Positions 26,324 through 36,869 of a stretch of DNA of 64,000 nucleotides are shown one piece after another; positions within the stretch are counted from its first letter, which is position 1, and every line of letters starts with the position of its first letter. Made by a program: the position numbers and the translations under genes. A model generated the notes under the pieces. That model did not search any database. It saw nothing but the letters and a program-made list of their open reading frames with translations, and was not told the origin of the DNA. This DNA comes from Neobacillus drentensis NBRC 102427 (GTDB taxonomy: Bacteria > Bacillota > Bacilli > Bacillales > Cytobacillaceae): the NCBI RefSeq assembly GCF_001591445.1, contig NZ_BCUX01000025.1, forward strand, positions 31,724 through 95,723. Reading direction: 5' to 3'.

Positions 26324-27493
26324 AACCGATTCGCTCTTTTGCTGGCTTCGAATTGGATAGAGTGCTTTTTCAAGGGTTAATAAATTCTTTTCAGTAATCT
26401 CAGCTTTTCGAGGGATGGGCGTATATAAGTTGTCTGGGTCGTCCCATTCCTTTGGTAATAAAACGGGAGAATCCTTTTGCCAGGAATTTACCCATTCCTT
26501 TGGCAAACTTCCATAACAGTTTGAGTTTTCTGTCATTTCAAGCCAGATTAATGCCCATGCTCTTGGGACTACCCTCCAGATATCATATCCGCCGCCGCCG
26601 ACAGCAATCCATTTCCCGTTACAATATTGGTGGGCTATTTCATGCGCAAGCCTTGGGATCTCTCGGTAAATCTTCATTGTTGAAGAAAGGTGTGTTAACG
26701 GGTCTAAATAATGGGAGTCTGCGCCATTTTGGGTAAGAATCACATCTGGTTTAAAAAACTCAGCCACTTCTCTAAACGCATGTGAATAGGCGTAGAGCCA
26801 TGATTCATCCTCAGTAAAGGCATCAACTGGTATGTTGTAAGAATAGCCATAGCCTAACCCCTGCCCGCGCTCATTTACATTGCCGGTACCAGGAAATAAA
26901 TATCTGCCTGTTTCATGAATCGACAAGGTACAGACATTAGGATCATCATAGAAGGACCATTGAACGCCATCTCCATGATGGGCATCGGTGTCCACATATA
27001 AAACACGAGCATTATATTTTTCCTGAAGGTATTTGATGGCGACTGAGCTATCATTATACACACAAAATCCAGATGCTTTTCCCCTAAATCCGTGATGCAA
27101 ACCTCCACCAAGATGGAGTGCATGAAGGGACTTTCCAGTCATCACCTCGTCTACGGCCGTTAATGTGCCGCCCACAAGCAGGGCGCTTGCTTCATGCATG
27201 TTAGGAAATACAGGAGTATCTTCTGTGCCAATACCATAGTTTTCGGCAATCTCTAAGGGTAATTGGCCATTCCCTGCCTTTATTACTGCCTCTATGTAGC
27301 TTACGTCGTGTATTAAGGCTAACTCTTCCGTTGAGGCCATTCTTGGCGGGATGACATCTTCTGGATTAAGAGCATTAATCTTCTCTAATAAGTCCACTGT
27401 TAATTTAAGCCGGAATTGGTCGAAAGGATGCTGATTGCTGAATTTATAATTCAACGACGCGTCTGAAAATATAAACGAACACTTATCACTCAT
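26321..27493 (-). CDS. acuC: Acetoin utilization protein AcuC, class I-type lysine deacetylase
   Basis: 390-residue zinc-dependent deacetylase of the histone deacetylase superfamily. It reactivates acetyl-CoA synthetase by removing the AcuA-added acetyl group. The catalytic core reads [25 protein letters not shown] (His dyad region), [19 protein letters not shown] (zinc Asp/His) and [13 protein letters not shown] (second zinc Asp); the C-terminal [14 protein letters not shown] carries the usual tyrosine. The acuB stop and acuC start overlap as ATGA (27490-27493), which fixes the start and implies translational coupling; GGGGAT lies 7 nt upstream. Confidence 0.95.
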   Translation of the reverse strand: MSDKCSFIFSDASLNYKFSNQHPFDQFRLKLTVDLLEKINALNPEDVIPPRMASTEELALIHDVSYIEAVIKAGNGQLPLEIAENYGIGTEDTPVFPNMHEASALLVGGTLTAVDEVMTGKSLHALHLGGGLHHGFRGKASGFCVYNDSSVAIKYLQEKYNARVLYVDTDAHHGDGVQWSFYDDPNVCTLSIHETGRYLFPGTGNVNERGQGLGYGYSYNIPVDAFTEDESWLYAYSHAFREVAEFFKPDVILTQNGADSHYLDPLTHLSSTMKIYREIPRLAHEIAHQYCNGKWIAVGGGGYDIWRVVPRAWALIWLEMTENSNCYGSLPKEWVNSWQKDSPVLLPKEWDDPDNLYTPIPRKAEITEKNLLTLEKALYPIRSQQKSESV

Positions 27494-28137
27494 AGTGAAA
27501 TCCCCGGAAGATTGGGCCATAATACATGGAAGCCCGCCTGTCTTAGGTCTTGAATTAATAAAGTAGGATTCATGGTTTGCAATCTAATCACCAGTATTTT
27601 AAATTGCTCATCTGTTTTATCAGGATAAACCAATACACTCAAAATATTTGCTTTCCTGTTTTTAATCACAGCGGTAATTTCACTGAGCTTACCAGCAAGA
27701 TTAGGAATCTTAATTTCAATTTGTGAGCCTGGCTGATGGGCCCCTGTTAATTCAACCAATGTCCGCAGCAAATCTGTTTCGGTCAAAATTCCAACCAACT
27801 CACGGTTATTTATGATTGGAAGACAGCTGATTTTATGCTCATAGAATAGGCCTGCCACTTCCTCGACGAAATCAAGTGGGTGTCCAGTAATGACGTTTCG
27901 TTCCATAATCGCCTCAAGTGGCTTTTTCATATCTTCCGGATGCTCATTTGCATGAAAAATAGATGGAGTCGCCTCATGTATTTTCGAAACAGTGACGAGC
28001 CCAACTAAATGATTCTCTTGATTAATTATTGGAATATGGCGTATTTTTCTGGTCTCCATTAATTGGATTGCATCCGCAATGGTATCTGTTGGCAGAAGTG
28101 TTGCGACATCAGTTTTCATGATTTGTTCTACGATCAT
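27490..28137 (-). CDS. acuB: CBS-ACT domain protein AcuB
   Basis: 215 residues: two CBS domains (about residues 5-60, [25 protein letters not shown], and 78-130, [22 protein letters not shown]) and a C-terminal ACT-like domain (about 140-210, [20 protein letters not shown]). CBS pairs bind adenylates, so AcuB may report energy state to the acu system; its exact role is unresolved. Middle gene of acuABC, overlapping acuC by 4 bp. Start ATG 28137 follows AAGGGGGATTTTCT. Confidence 0.92.
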   Translation of the reverse strand: MIVEQIMKTDVATLLPTDTIADAIQLMETRKIRHIPIINQENHLVGLVTVSKIHEATPSIFHANEHPEDMKKPLEAIMERNVITGHPLDFVEEVAGLFYEHKISCLPIINNRELVGILTETDLLRTLVELTGAHQPGSQIEIKIPNLAGKLSEITAVIKNRKANILSVLVYPDKTDEQFKILVIRLQTMNPTLLIQDLRQAGFHVLWPNLPGISL

Positions 28138-28176
28138 TAGAAAATCCCCCTTACCCAGAAAATATCAGGAAAATAA

Positions 28177-28809
28177 TTAGTACATAAACCGGTTCATAAA
28201 TCTGAGACGGTCAAATTTTTGGATAGTTTCCGTATCAATTCTATTACCCATCCTAGCCATGAGACAATTAGCAGGGTGGGAACAAATTTCAGGATCATCG
28301 GTTGCATACCACTCAAGGCCGCCCGCATTCATCATTTTCTCCATGATCTTTCTGTACTCCCACACATTTAGTTTGGTCCCCTTTAAATCCCAGTGCCAAT
28401 AATACTCAGTGGTAATGGTAAGATAATCTTCCATCGCATCATCCATCATCGAGACAATTAATAGGTTTTTCCCTACAGCGCAACCTCTAAATTGGGGAAT
28501 GACCTCGATGGCACCTAATTCGATTAAATTGTCCATTTTCCCTTCTGACCATCGTTCAAGCGGGTCGGGATATAGAAAAGTAGCATAACCAATAATGGTG
28601 TTTCGGTATCTAGCAATAATAATTCTGCCTTCGGGAAGCTCTGCAATTCCAACTAAAGCCTGATGCTGCTGCGCTGGCGGACGAAATGCAATGAGATCCT
28701 CGTGAAATTCGTAGCCGGCAAGCTTATCTGAAGTTATAGGCCCTTCAACAATTAAAGACCCATGAGGTGTTTTTAATTGTTTGGCATTGTATGTCTTTTT
28801 GTGTTCCAT
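28177..28809 (-). CDS. acuA: Protein acetyltransferase AcuA (acetylates acetyl-CoA synthetase)
   Basis: 210-residue GNAT-fold acetyltransferase that inactivates AcsA by acetylating its catalytic lysine. LIELGAIEVIPQFRGCAVGKNLLIVSMMD holds the acetyl-CoA pyrophosphate loop (QFRGCAVGK, a variant of Q/RxxGxG/A), and the tail YDPEICSHPANCLMARMGNRI-like region is the AcuA C-terminal signature. First gene of acuABC; divergent from acsA with a gap of about 220 bp that must hold both promoters. ATG 28809; the upstream CCAGGGTAGGTGACCGT gives a plausible ribosome site. Confidence 0.93.
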   Translation of the reverse strand: MEHKKTYNAKQLKTPHGSLIVEGPITSDKLAGYEFHEDLIAFRPPAQQHQALVGIAELPEGRIIIARYRNTIIGYATFLYPDPLERWSEGKMDNLIELGAIEVIPQFRGCAVGKNLLIVSMMDDAMEDYLTITTEYYWHWDLKGTKLNVWEYRKIMEKMMNAGGLEWYATDDPEICSHPANCLMARMGNRIDTETIQKFDRLRFMNRFMY

Positions 28810-28968
28810 ACGGTCACCTACCCTGGAAAAATGATTCCATTAATAATTCTATTATACATAAAATCTATTAGGGAAAAGTAACTTCACAAAATTTTCTGTC
28901 TTAAAGTAAATAATTATTGACTTTTTGTATATAAAAATCAAAAAATAAATATAGTACTATTTAAAAAA

Positions 28969-28997
28969 TTGTGAATTGTTTATATTTGTACTATAAT
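28969..28997 (+). promoter_or_regulatory. Sigma-A promoter of acsA
   Basis: TTGTGA, 17-nt spacer, TATAAT (28992-28997), 31 bp before the acsA start. No consensus cre is seen in the acuA-acsA gap, although the B. subtilis pair is reported to be CcpA-regulated. Confidence 0.6.
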
Positions 28998-29028
28998 AAC
29001 TTACAATAAGGCCAAAGGGGGAGCATTA

Positions 29029-30747
29029 ATGAAAGTGGAAGCGTTGCCAGTTGTGCAAGGGGATCATAATCTAGGTAATTATCAAGAAATGTACAAGCAA
29101 TTTGACTGGAAAGAAACTGAAAAAGAGTTTACATGGAGTGAAACAGGGCTTGTCAATATGGCATATGAGGCCATTGACCGTCATGCGAAAACCTTTCGTA
29201 AAAATAAAGTGGCTCTTTACTATCGTGATGGTTCGCGAAATGAGAAGTACACTTTTAAGGAAATGAAAGAGTTATCAAATAAAGCCGGAAATGTGTTAAA
29301 AACATACGGAGATGTAGAAAAAGGTGACCGTGTCTTTATTTTTATGCCGCGCTCTCCTGAACTTTACTTTACGGTTTTAGGTGCCATTAAGCTTGGGGCA
29401 ATCGTTGGCCCTTTATTTGAAGCATTCATGGAAGGGGCTGTCAGGGACCGTCTGCAAGACAGTGAAGCGAAGGTTTTGGTTACGACACCTGAACTGTTAA
29501 ACCGGATACCAATCCAAGAATTGCCTGCTCTGAAGCATATTTTCCTCATTGGAAGTAATGTGGATGAAAAAGGTCCATACATTGACTTCTTGAAAAAATT
29601 TGAAGGAGCAAGTAAGAATCTTCGCATTGAGTGGGTGGATAGAACGGACGGTCTAATCCTCCACTACACATCTGGTTCTACTGGTAAACCAAAAGGCGTT
29701 TTGCATGTACATAATGCAATGATCCAGCACTATCAAACAGCTAAATGGGTGCTTGATTTAAAAGAAGACGATGTGTACTGGTGTACTGCGGACCCAGGCT
29801 GGGTAACAGGGACCTCCTACGGCATCTTTGGACCATGGTTAACAGGAACCTCGAACGTGATTGTCGGAGGCCGCTTTAGTCCAGAATCATGGTACCAAAT
29901 GATTGAAGACTTCGGGGTAACGGTATGGTACAGCGCTCCAACGGCATTTCGGATGCTGATGGGTGCAGGCGATGAATTGGTAAAGAAATTTGATTTAAGC
30001 AGCCTTCGCCATGTCCTTAGCGTGGGGGAACCATTGAACCCAGAGGTGGTTAAGTGGGGGGCAAAGGTATTCAATAAGCGGATTCATGATAACTGGTGGA
30101 TGACAGAAACCGGTGCCCAGCTGATTAGTAACTATCCATGTATGGAGATCAAACCTGGTTCGATGGGTAAACCGATTCCAGGTGTAGAAGCAGCAATTGT
30201 TGACAATCAAGGGAATGAACTTCCACCATATCGGATGGGGAACCTTGCGATTAAAAAAGGCTGGCCTTCGATGATGCATACCATTTGGAATAACCCGGAG
30301 AAGTATGAATCTTACTTTATGCCAGGTGACTGGTACGTGTCAGGCGATTCTGCTTACATGGATGAAGATGGATATTTCTGGTTCCAAGGCCGTGTCGATG
30401 ACGTCATTATGACCTCAGGCGAGCGCGTTGGACCGTTTGAAGTAGAAAGCAAGCTTGTCGAGCATCCTGCTGTTGCTGAAGCCGGTGTCATCGGCAAACC
30501 GGACCCGGTTCGCGGTGAAATCATTAAAGCATTCATTGCTCTCAGAGACGGCTATGAAGCAACAGACGAACTAAAAGAAGAAATCCGCCAATTTGTAAAA
30601 AGAGGTCTGGCCGCTCATGCAGCCCCACGTGAAATTGATTTCCGTGATAAACTGCCGAAGACAAGAAGCGGTAAGATTATGAGACGTGTGTTAAAGGCCT
30701 GGGAGCTTAATCTGCCAACAGGCGACCTTTCGACGATGGAAGATTAA
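29029..30747 (+). CDS. acsA: Acetyl-CoA synthetase
   Basis: 572-residue AMP-forming acetate:CoA ligase of the adenylate-forming (ANL) superfamily. LHYTSGSTGKPKGVLH (about residues 210-225) is the phosphate-binding loop, DNWWMTETG carries the A5 motif, SGDSAYMDEDGYFWFQGR the A7-A8 hinge, and LPKTRSGKIMRR near the C-terminus holds the catalytic lysine that AcuA acetylates. It re-assimilates acetate excreted through ackA. ATG 29029 follows AAAGGGGGAG. It stands alone between a promoter and a very strong terminator shared with the convergent PBP gene. Confidence 0.96.
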   Translation: MKVEALPVVQGDHNLGNYQEMYKQFDWKETEKEFTWSETGLVNMAYEAIDRHAKTFRKNKVALYYRDGSRNEKYTFKEMKELSNKAGNVLKTYGDVEKGDRVFIFMPRSPELYFTVLGAIKLGAIVGPLFEAFMEGAVRDRLQDSEAKVLVTTPELLNRIPIQELPALKHIFLIGSNVDEKGPYIDFLKKFEGASKNLRIEWVDRTDGLILHYTSGSTGKPKGVLHVHNAMIQHYQTAKWVLDLKEDDVYWCTADPGWVTGTSYGIFGPWLTGTSNVIVGGRFSPESWYQMIEDFGVTVWYSAPTAFRMLMGAGDELVKKFDLSSLRHVLSVGEPLNPEVVKWGAKVFNKRIHDNWWMTETGAQLISNYPCMEIKPGSMGKPIPGVEAAIVDNQGNELPPYRMGNLAIKKGWPSMMHTIWNNPEKYESYFMPGDWYVSGDSAYMDEDGYFWFQGRVDDVIMTSGERVGPFEVESKLVEHPAVAEAGVIGKPDPVRGEIIKAFIALRDGYEATDELKEEIRQFVKRGLAAHAAPREIDFRDKLPKTRSGKIMRRVLKAWELNLPTGDLSTMED

Positions 30748-30756
30748 TTAGCACCG

Positions 30757-30792
30757 AAAAACCCGCACCGAAAATCGGTGCGGGTTTTAATA
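30757..30792. terminator. Bidirectional terminator acsA / PBP
   Basis: Perfect stem AAACCCGCACCGA / TCGGTGCGGGTTT with a 3-nt loop. Confidence 0.92.
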
Positions 30793-30793
30793 T

Positions 30794-33634
30794 TTACTGT
30801 TGGGTTGATGGATCAGTTGGTTCAGTTGGTTCAGTTGGAACCTTAGGGTCGGTTGGTACTATTGGCTTAGTTGGATCTACAGGTGGTATTACTTTAACTC
30901 CTGCCTCCACCAGATTCGATGGGGCCGACTCTTTACCAGCAATATCAACTGCTGTTACATAAAAGGAACCAGTGCCAACTTTTAATGATCGTTTAGAACC
31001 ATTGACTACACTGCCTACTTTTTTAGAGCTTACTCCGCCCTGATAGACTCGGTATCCAACAACATCATTATCACCCGATTTAGACCATGTTAAGGTATTG
31101 CCTTTTACTGTTAAGCTGACACGATCTGGGTTCTTCCCGTTATCATACATTTTTGCAGTTGAAACAAGAATTTTCCCCCAACGGTCCTTTTGTGGAATGA
31201 GTTGACTGTAATTATGGAAGTTACTGCCAACCATTCTTCTAATGAAATCAGGATTTAAGATAAGACCAAATTGGGCAAACTCTTTTGGGGTGGATTCCAG
31301 GGCTAAATATTTTTTGTCGCCCACCATAACAAATTTTCCTTCAATTAAGCTATCATCCACTTTAGTGGGTACATTATTGACATTAAAGTAATCACTTTCG
31401 ATTAGGCCTGCTTTTGAACAAGCCGCCGAAGGAAGCATTCCAGAAACAGCACAAAAAGAGCGTCTGACAATTCCATTTGGCATTTTAAAAGACTTCTTAG
31501 GAGCAATTAAATCAGGTCTAATTTTATAAGCAGCGTTCATTAACTGAGCCCATAGAGTATTGGTCCGACTGCTATAGGACAATCCAGAGGTCTTGAGTGA
31601 TTTTGGTGTATCATATCCTCTCCATAGGCCAAAGGTAACGTTAGGGTTGGAAGCAACAAACCAAGAGTCTATATATTGATTTCCTGTCCCCGTTTTCCCT
31701 GCCCAGTCAGCACTGAAATTTAGTTGATTTCTAACGCTTGCTGCCGTTCCCATAGTAATAACGTCTCGCATCATATCGATTGTTAAATAAGCTGTTTGCG
31801 GATTAAAGACTTTAACAGGTTTTACTTGGTGCTGATAGATGACCTTGCCGTTTTTATCAACAATTTTATCAATCATATAGGCATCAATAAATTTTCCATC
31901 ATTAGCAAAGGTACTAAAAGCATTTGTATTTTCTTCAATCGTCACCCCATTCGTCATGGAGCCGATGGAAGTAGCTAGATTGGTATAATCGTCTTTAGTT
32001 AAAGAGGTAAATCCCATTTTTTCAAGATACTTGGCAGGTCGTTGATCCACAATACTTTTGTACAGTTTAACCGCTGGAACGTTATAGGATTTCGCCAGGG
32101 CATATCTTGCGGAAACCAATCCGCTGTACCGATAGTCATAGTTTTGCGGCCATGGATCACTTCTGCCGGGTGCTAGGGCTAACGCTACGTTTGGCAGCGG
32201 TGTTCCTGGAGCTGCTTTTCCTAACTCCATCGCTGGAGCGTAAATAAGAAGAGGTTTCATGGTAGAACCGTTTTGTCTGATTGCACTAGTTGCGTGATTT
32301 AGCTGTTGATCATTATAATTCCTTCCAGCCACAAAACTGATTATCTTTCCAGTCTTATTTTCGATTAGTTCAGCACCAACTTCAGCAGGCTCCATCACTG
32401 TTTTTATTTCTCCAGTTTCTGGATCCTTTTTTTCCTGAGGTTTATCAGGACCATAATATGGATATTTATCCTTAACCTTCTGCATCGCATCATATACCTT
32501 TTTGTCAATAGTTGAATGAATTTGATAGCCATTTTGACGCAGAGCATTACGTGCTAAAATATGATATTTATAGGTGAGATTATCATCGTTTTTCAAGTCC
32601 TTCTCTGATATCCCATCATTTTTTGCTAAGACAGTGGTTAGGACATCAATTGAACGCTTTTCGATTTCAACTGTTAACCAAGGGTATTTCTCAAGTGGGT
32701 TTGGAATCGGTTTAATAAAATCCTTTTTAATATCGTAGGCAGAGGCTTCTGCATATTGTTTTTCGGTAATATAGCCACCGTCAAACATTCTTTTTAGGAC
32801 AGTTTTCATCCGCGAGAGACCCGGTTCAAGATTTTCAGGTTCTTTTATCGTACCCTCTCTTGTAAACGGGGTATAACCGAATGGGCTTTGCGGCAATCCG
32901 GCAATGAAGGCAGCTTGTGGAAGTGTTAAATCACTCGCCTTTTTACCGAAAATCCCTTTTGCAGCTGCTTGGACACCGGCAATGTTTCGCCCGGAGGAAT
33001 TTCTTCCTAACGTAGACACGTTGAGATAAGCTTCAAGAATTTCTTTTTTATCAAAGAATTTCTCTAAACGAAGAGCAAGTAAGATTTCATTGGCTTTCCT
33101 TTGAAACGAGACCTCATTTGTTAAGATTTGGTTTTTTATTAACTGCTGTGTTAAGGTACTGCCGCCAGATTGAACCGCAGAGTTAGTTACTTCTTGGAAA
33201 ACGGCTCGAAATACAGCTTTCGGGACAACACCCTTATGCTTATAGAAGTATTCGTCTTCGGTTGCAACTACGGCATTGACCAAATCATTCGATACATCGT
33301 CCAATTTTACTTCTTCCCGTTCTAAGTCGGTATGGAGTTTACCAAGATAAGTATTGTTTGCAAAATATAACTCAGATGTTTCTGTATAATTATAAATATC
33401 TTTTTTCATGCTATCATACGATCGGACAGGTTCATCTTTCACTAATGAGGCAAAATAACCTGCGCCCACACCAGTTGCAAATGATCCGCCTAGGATTCCG
33501 ACAGTTAATACAAGTAGAAACAAGTTCCAAACGACTTGATATGTGATTCGTGCTCGTTTAACCGTTTTTTTATGGGTAAATATATTCAATACGGATTTTG
33601 CTTTTTCGATCCAGGCTTGTAATTTTTCAACCAT
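30794..33634 (-). CDS. Class A penicillin-binding protein (PBP1A family) with C-terminal FN3-like domain and Pro/Thr tail
   Basis: 946-residue bifunctional peptidoglycan synthase. Short basic cytosolic N-terminus, one TM helix (about residues 34-58), GT51 glycosyltransferase (ATEDEYFYKHKGVVPKA with the catalytic Glu; GGSTLTQQLIKN; QRKANEILLALRLEKFFDKKEILEAYLN), and transpeptidase with SxxK = STMK, SxN = SYN (AKSYNVPAVK) and KTG = GKTGTGNQ. After about residue 780 an FN3-like sandwich (NTLTWSKSGDNDVVGYRVYQGG ... SFYVTAVDIAGKES) and a PTxPTEPTDP tail extend outside the membrane, probably for wall binding. ATG 33634 follows AGAAGAGGTGATACTATAG. An extended -10 (TGCTATAAT) lies upstream. A PBP gene also occupies this place in the B. 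cereus group, as I recall. Confidence 0.93.
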   Translation of the reverse strand: MVEKLQAWIEKAKSVLNIFTHKKTVKRARITYQVVWNLFLLVLTVGILGGSFATGVGAGYFASLVKDEPVRSYDSMKKDIYNYTETSELYFANNTYLGKLHTDLEREEVKLDDVSNDLVNAVVATEDEYFYKHKGVVPKAVFRAVFQEVTNSAVQSGGSTLTQQLIKNQILTNEVSFQRKANEILLALRLEKFFDKKEILEAYLNVSTLGRNSSGRNIAGVQAAAKGIFGKKASDLTLPQAAFIAGLPQSPFGYTPFTREGTIKEPENLEPGLSRMKTVLKRMFDGGYITEKQYAEASAYDIKKDFIKPIPNPLEKYPWLTVEIEKRSIDVLTTVLAKNDGISEKDLKNDDNLTYKYHILARNALRQNGYQIHSTIDKKVYDAMQKVKDKYPYYGPDKPQEKKDPETGEIKTVMEPAEVGAELIENKTGKIISFVAGRNYNDQQLNHATSAIRQNGSTMKPLLIYAPAMELGKAAPGTPLPNVALALAPGRSDPWPQNYDYRYSGLVSARYALAKSYNVPAVKLYKSIVDQRPAKYLEKMGFTSLTKDDYTNLATSIGSMTNGVTIEENTNAFSTFANDGKFIDAYMIDKIVDKNGKVIYQHQVKPVKVFNPQTAYLTIDMMRDVITMGTAASVRNQLNFSADWAGKTGTGNQYIDSWFVASNPNVTFGLWRGYDTPKSLKTSGLSYSSRTNTLWAQLMNAAYKIRPDLIAPKKSFKMPNGIVRRSFCAVSGMLPSAACSKAGLIESDYFNVNNVPTKVDDSLIEGKFVMVGDKKYLALESTPKEFAQFGLILNPDFIRRMVGSNFHNYSQLIPQKDRWGKILVSTAKMYDNGKNPDRVSLTVKGNTLTWSKSGDNDVVGYRVYQGGVSSKKVGSVVNGSKRSLKVGTGSFYVTAVDIAGKESAPSNLVEAGVKVIPPVDPTKPIVPTDPKVPTEPTEPTDPSTQQ

Positions 33635-33666
33635 CTATAGTATCACCTCTTCTAAAATCAAGTACA

Positions 33667-33675
33667 TTATAGCAT
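33667..33675 (-). promoter_or_regulatory. Extended -10 of the PBP gene
   Basis: On the minus strand TGCTATAAT, 33 bp before the start codon; TTGTCA lies 21 bp further upstream, too far for a normal -35. Confidence 0.4.
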
Positions 33676-33730
33676 ATCAAAGGTATAAAAACTGACAAAG
33701 TTCTACATTTATCTGAAATTTCCAGTTTTG

Positions 33731-33759
33731 TTGACAAGAAACTTAAATTATGATAAAAA
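33731..33759 (+). promoter_or_regulatory. Promoter of the tyrS T-box transcript
   Basis: Consensus TTGACA at 33731-33736, 17-nt spacer, TGATAAAAA as an extended -10. Confidence 0.65.
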
Positions 33760-33765
33760 AAGCTA

Positions 33766-35303
<1,538 letters not shown>

Positions 35304-35309
35304 TATTGG

Positions 35310-35340
35310 GGGGCTTTGGAGATCAAAGCCCTTTTTTCTA
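35310..35340 (+). terminator. Terminator after tyrS
   Basis: Arms GGGCTTTG / CAAAGCCC with a 5-nt loop, then TTTTTT. Confidence 0.88.
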
Positions 35341-35414
35341 ATGCAAGGATATCCATGTAACAACGGGTTATTATATTTCGTCTAATATAAAAGGAACTAA
35401 TAGGGGGGAATAGT

Positions 35415-35603
35415 TTGAAAATTTTTTTACACACCGTATTTATTATACTCATCGCTCTTGTTACCTTTTTCGGACTTGGTCCTGTTTTATTTGCAGATGG
35501 GATTTTACAAGAAAGACTATGGACAGCGGCAATCGTATTGGTTATTTATATAATCCTGGTGTTTTTATATCGAAAATTGATTCACTGGACCAATCGAAGA
35601 TAA
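35415..35603 (+). CDS. Small two-helix membrane protein, function unknown
   Basis: 62 residues with two hydrophobic helices (FLHTVFIILIALVTFFGLG, about 4-22, and LWTAAIVLVIYIILVFLY, about 35-52) and a basic C-terminus (RKLIHWTNRR), so both ends are probably cytosolic. TTG start at 35415 preceded by a run of G (TAGGGGGGAA) at good spacing. I do not recognise a named family. It lies between tyrS and the intergenic repeat, with its own leader and no clear terminator. Confidence 0.65.
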   Translation: MKIFLHTVFIILIALVTFFGLGPVLFADGILQERLWTAAIVLVIYIILVFLYRKLIHWTNRR

Positions 35604-35622
35604 TAAAAATCCTTCATCCATT

Positions 35623-35810
35623 TGGTGTCCTTAATCGAGTAATCACCAAAAGTAAAATAAGCGGAGATTTTCCGCTTAATCAAAGAAAAATCCCCCATTT
35701 TCGAATTTTTCAAATCAATAGGCGGAATCTCTCCGTCTATTTAAGCTCTTTTTAATCCTAATCACTAAATAAGCGGAATTTTTCCGCCTATTTATCACCT
35801 CAGGTGCTTA
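35623..35810 (+). repeat. Intergenic hairpin repeat, copy 2
   Basis: About 188 bp with three consecutive look-alike hairpins: AAGCGGA/TCCGCTT (35659-35677), AATAGGCGGA/TCCGTCTATT (35717-35741), AAATAAGCGGAA/TTCCGCCTATTT (35767-35793), then CACCT-C-AGGTG near the end. It aligns along its whole length to the repeat interrupted by the IS at 19067-20875, minus an internal stretch of about 50 bp. It contains no coding potential I would trust. Confidence 0.82.
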
Positions 35811-35841
35811 AAAATGTCAATCCCAGATGCACCTGAATAAC

Positions 35842-35882
35842 GAGAAAAAACCCTCAAGCCATTTGGTATGAGGGTTTTGACC
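35842..35882 (-). terminator. Terminator of rpsD
   Basis: On the minus strand arms AAACCCTCA / TGAGGGTTT with a 12-nt loop followed by TTTCTCG. Confidence 0.8.
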
Positions 35883-35885
35883 TTA

Positions 35886-36488
35886 TTAACGTGAGTAGAA
35901 CTCGACGATAAGTGTTTCGTTGATTTCAGCCGGTAATTCAGAGCGCTCTGGTAAGCGAGTGAAAGTACCTTCTAATTTGTCTGCATCAAATGTTAAGAAA
36001 TCAGGAACGAAGTTATTAACTTCAATAGCTTCTTTCACAACATCAAGATTGCGTGATTTTTCACGAAGGCTGATTGTTTGACCAGCTTTCAAACGGTATG
36101 ATGGAATATCTACACGAGCACCATCAACCATAATATGACCATGGTTTACTAATTGACGAGCTGCACGACGAGTGCGAGCAAGACCTAAACGGTAAACAAC
36201 GTTGTCAAGACGTGATTCAAGAAGAATCATGAAGTTTTCACCGTGTACGCCGCCGATTTTGCCTGCTTTATCAAAAAGATTACGGAATTGACGCTCAGTT
36301 ACGCCATACATATGACGAAGCTTTTGCTTCTCTTGTAATTGTAATCCGTATTCAGAAAGCTTTTTGCGTTGGTTTGGACCATGTTGTCCAGGAGCGTAAG
36401 GACGCTTTTCTAATTCTTTACCTGTGCCGCTTAGAGAGATTCCAAGACGACGGGAAATTTTCCAGCTAGAGCCAGTATAACGAGCCAT
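35886..36488 (-). CDS. rpsD: 30S ribosomal protein S4
   Basis: 200 residues. [37 protein letters not shown] is the zinc-less (C-minus) S4 N-terminus typical of Bacilli; the S4 RNA-binding domain ([48 protein letters not shown]) follows. It nucleates 16S rRNA 5'-domain assembly and in B. subtilis represses its own mRNA. Monocistronic here, away from the alpha operon, as in B. subtilis. AGGAGGAGTC before ATG 36488 gives a strong ribosome site. Confidence 0.97.
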   Translation of the reverse strand: MARYTGSSWKISRRLGISLSGTGKELEKRPYAPGQHGPNQRKKLSEYGLQLQEKQKLRHMYGVTERQFRNLFDKAGKIGGVHGENFMILLESRLDNVVYRLGLARTRRAARQLVNHGHIMVDGARVDIPSYRLKAGQTISLREKSRNLDVVKEAIEVNNFVPDFLTFDADKLEGTFTRLPERSELPAEINETLIVEFYSR

Positions 36489-36675
36489 GAATGACTCCTC
36501 CTTCGTGTTTTTATTTTGGTAAAATAAAAACCGTTATGAGACTCTTTGACAGCCATTTTATTTTCATGCACCTTCGCCCTAGCAGCTAAGGGTTACGAGA
36601 TACACCATCGATAAATATGAGGAATAAAATGGGACTATTCAAAGTGAACATAATAGGCTGCATATATTTTACACA
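36489..36675 (-). promoter_or_regulatory. rpsD leader, probable S4 autoregulatory RNA
   Basis: A leader of about 186 nt with strong structure, including CCCTTAGCTGCTAGGG and an AAAATAAAA-flanked segment before the ribosome site. In B. subtilis S4 represses rpsD through such a leader; equivalence here is inferred. Confidence 0.6.
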
Positions 36676-36681
36676 AGGAGT

Positions 36682-36711
36682 ATTATATAATTTTTATACC
36701 AATAAAGTCAA
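36682..36711 (-). promoter_or_regulatory. rpsD promoter
   Basis: On the minus strand TTGACT, 18-nt spacer, TATAAT. Confidence 0.7.
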
Positions 36712-36743
36712 GTATATTTTAAAGTAGTCGCAACATGTGAATT

Positions 36744-36757
36744 TTTTGTCGAAAAAA
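36744..36757. promoter_or_regulatory. Possible Spo0A box between rpsD and dgcP
   Basis: TTTTGTCGAAAAAA contains the core TGTCGAA with the typical A/T flanks, about 115 bp before dgcP. Sequence match only. Confidence 0.4.
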
Positions 36758-36869
36758 TTATTTTATCAAAGTTAATAATTTATACAAATATATATCGCCA
36801 AAGTGTCTGAAGATTAACTATAATTAGGGTACAATGTATAAATTTGGAATTAGATCAGGTGGAGCCTAT

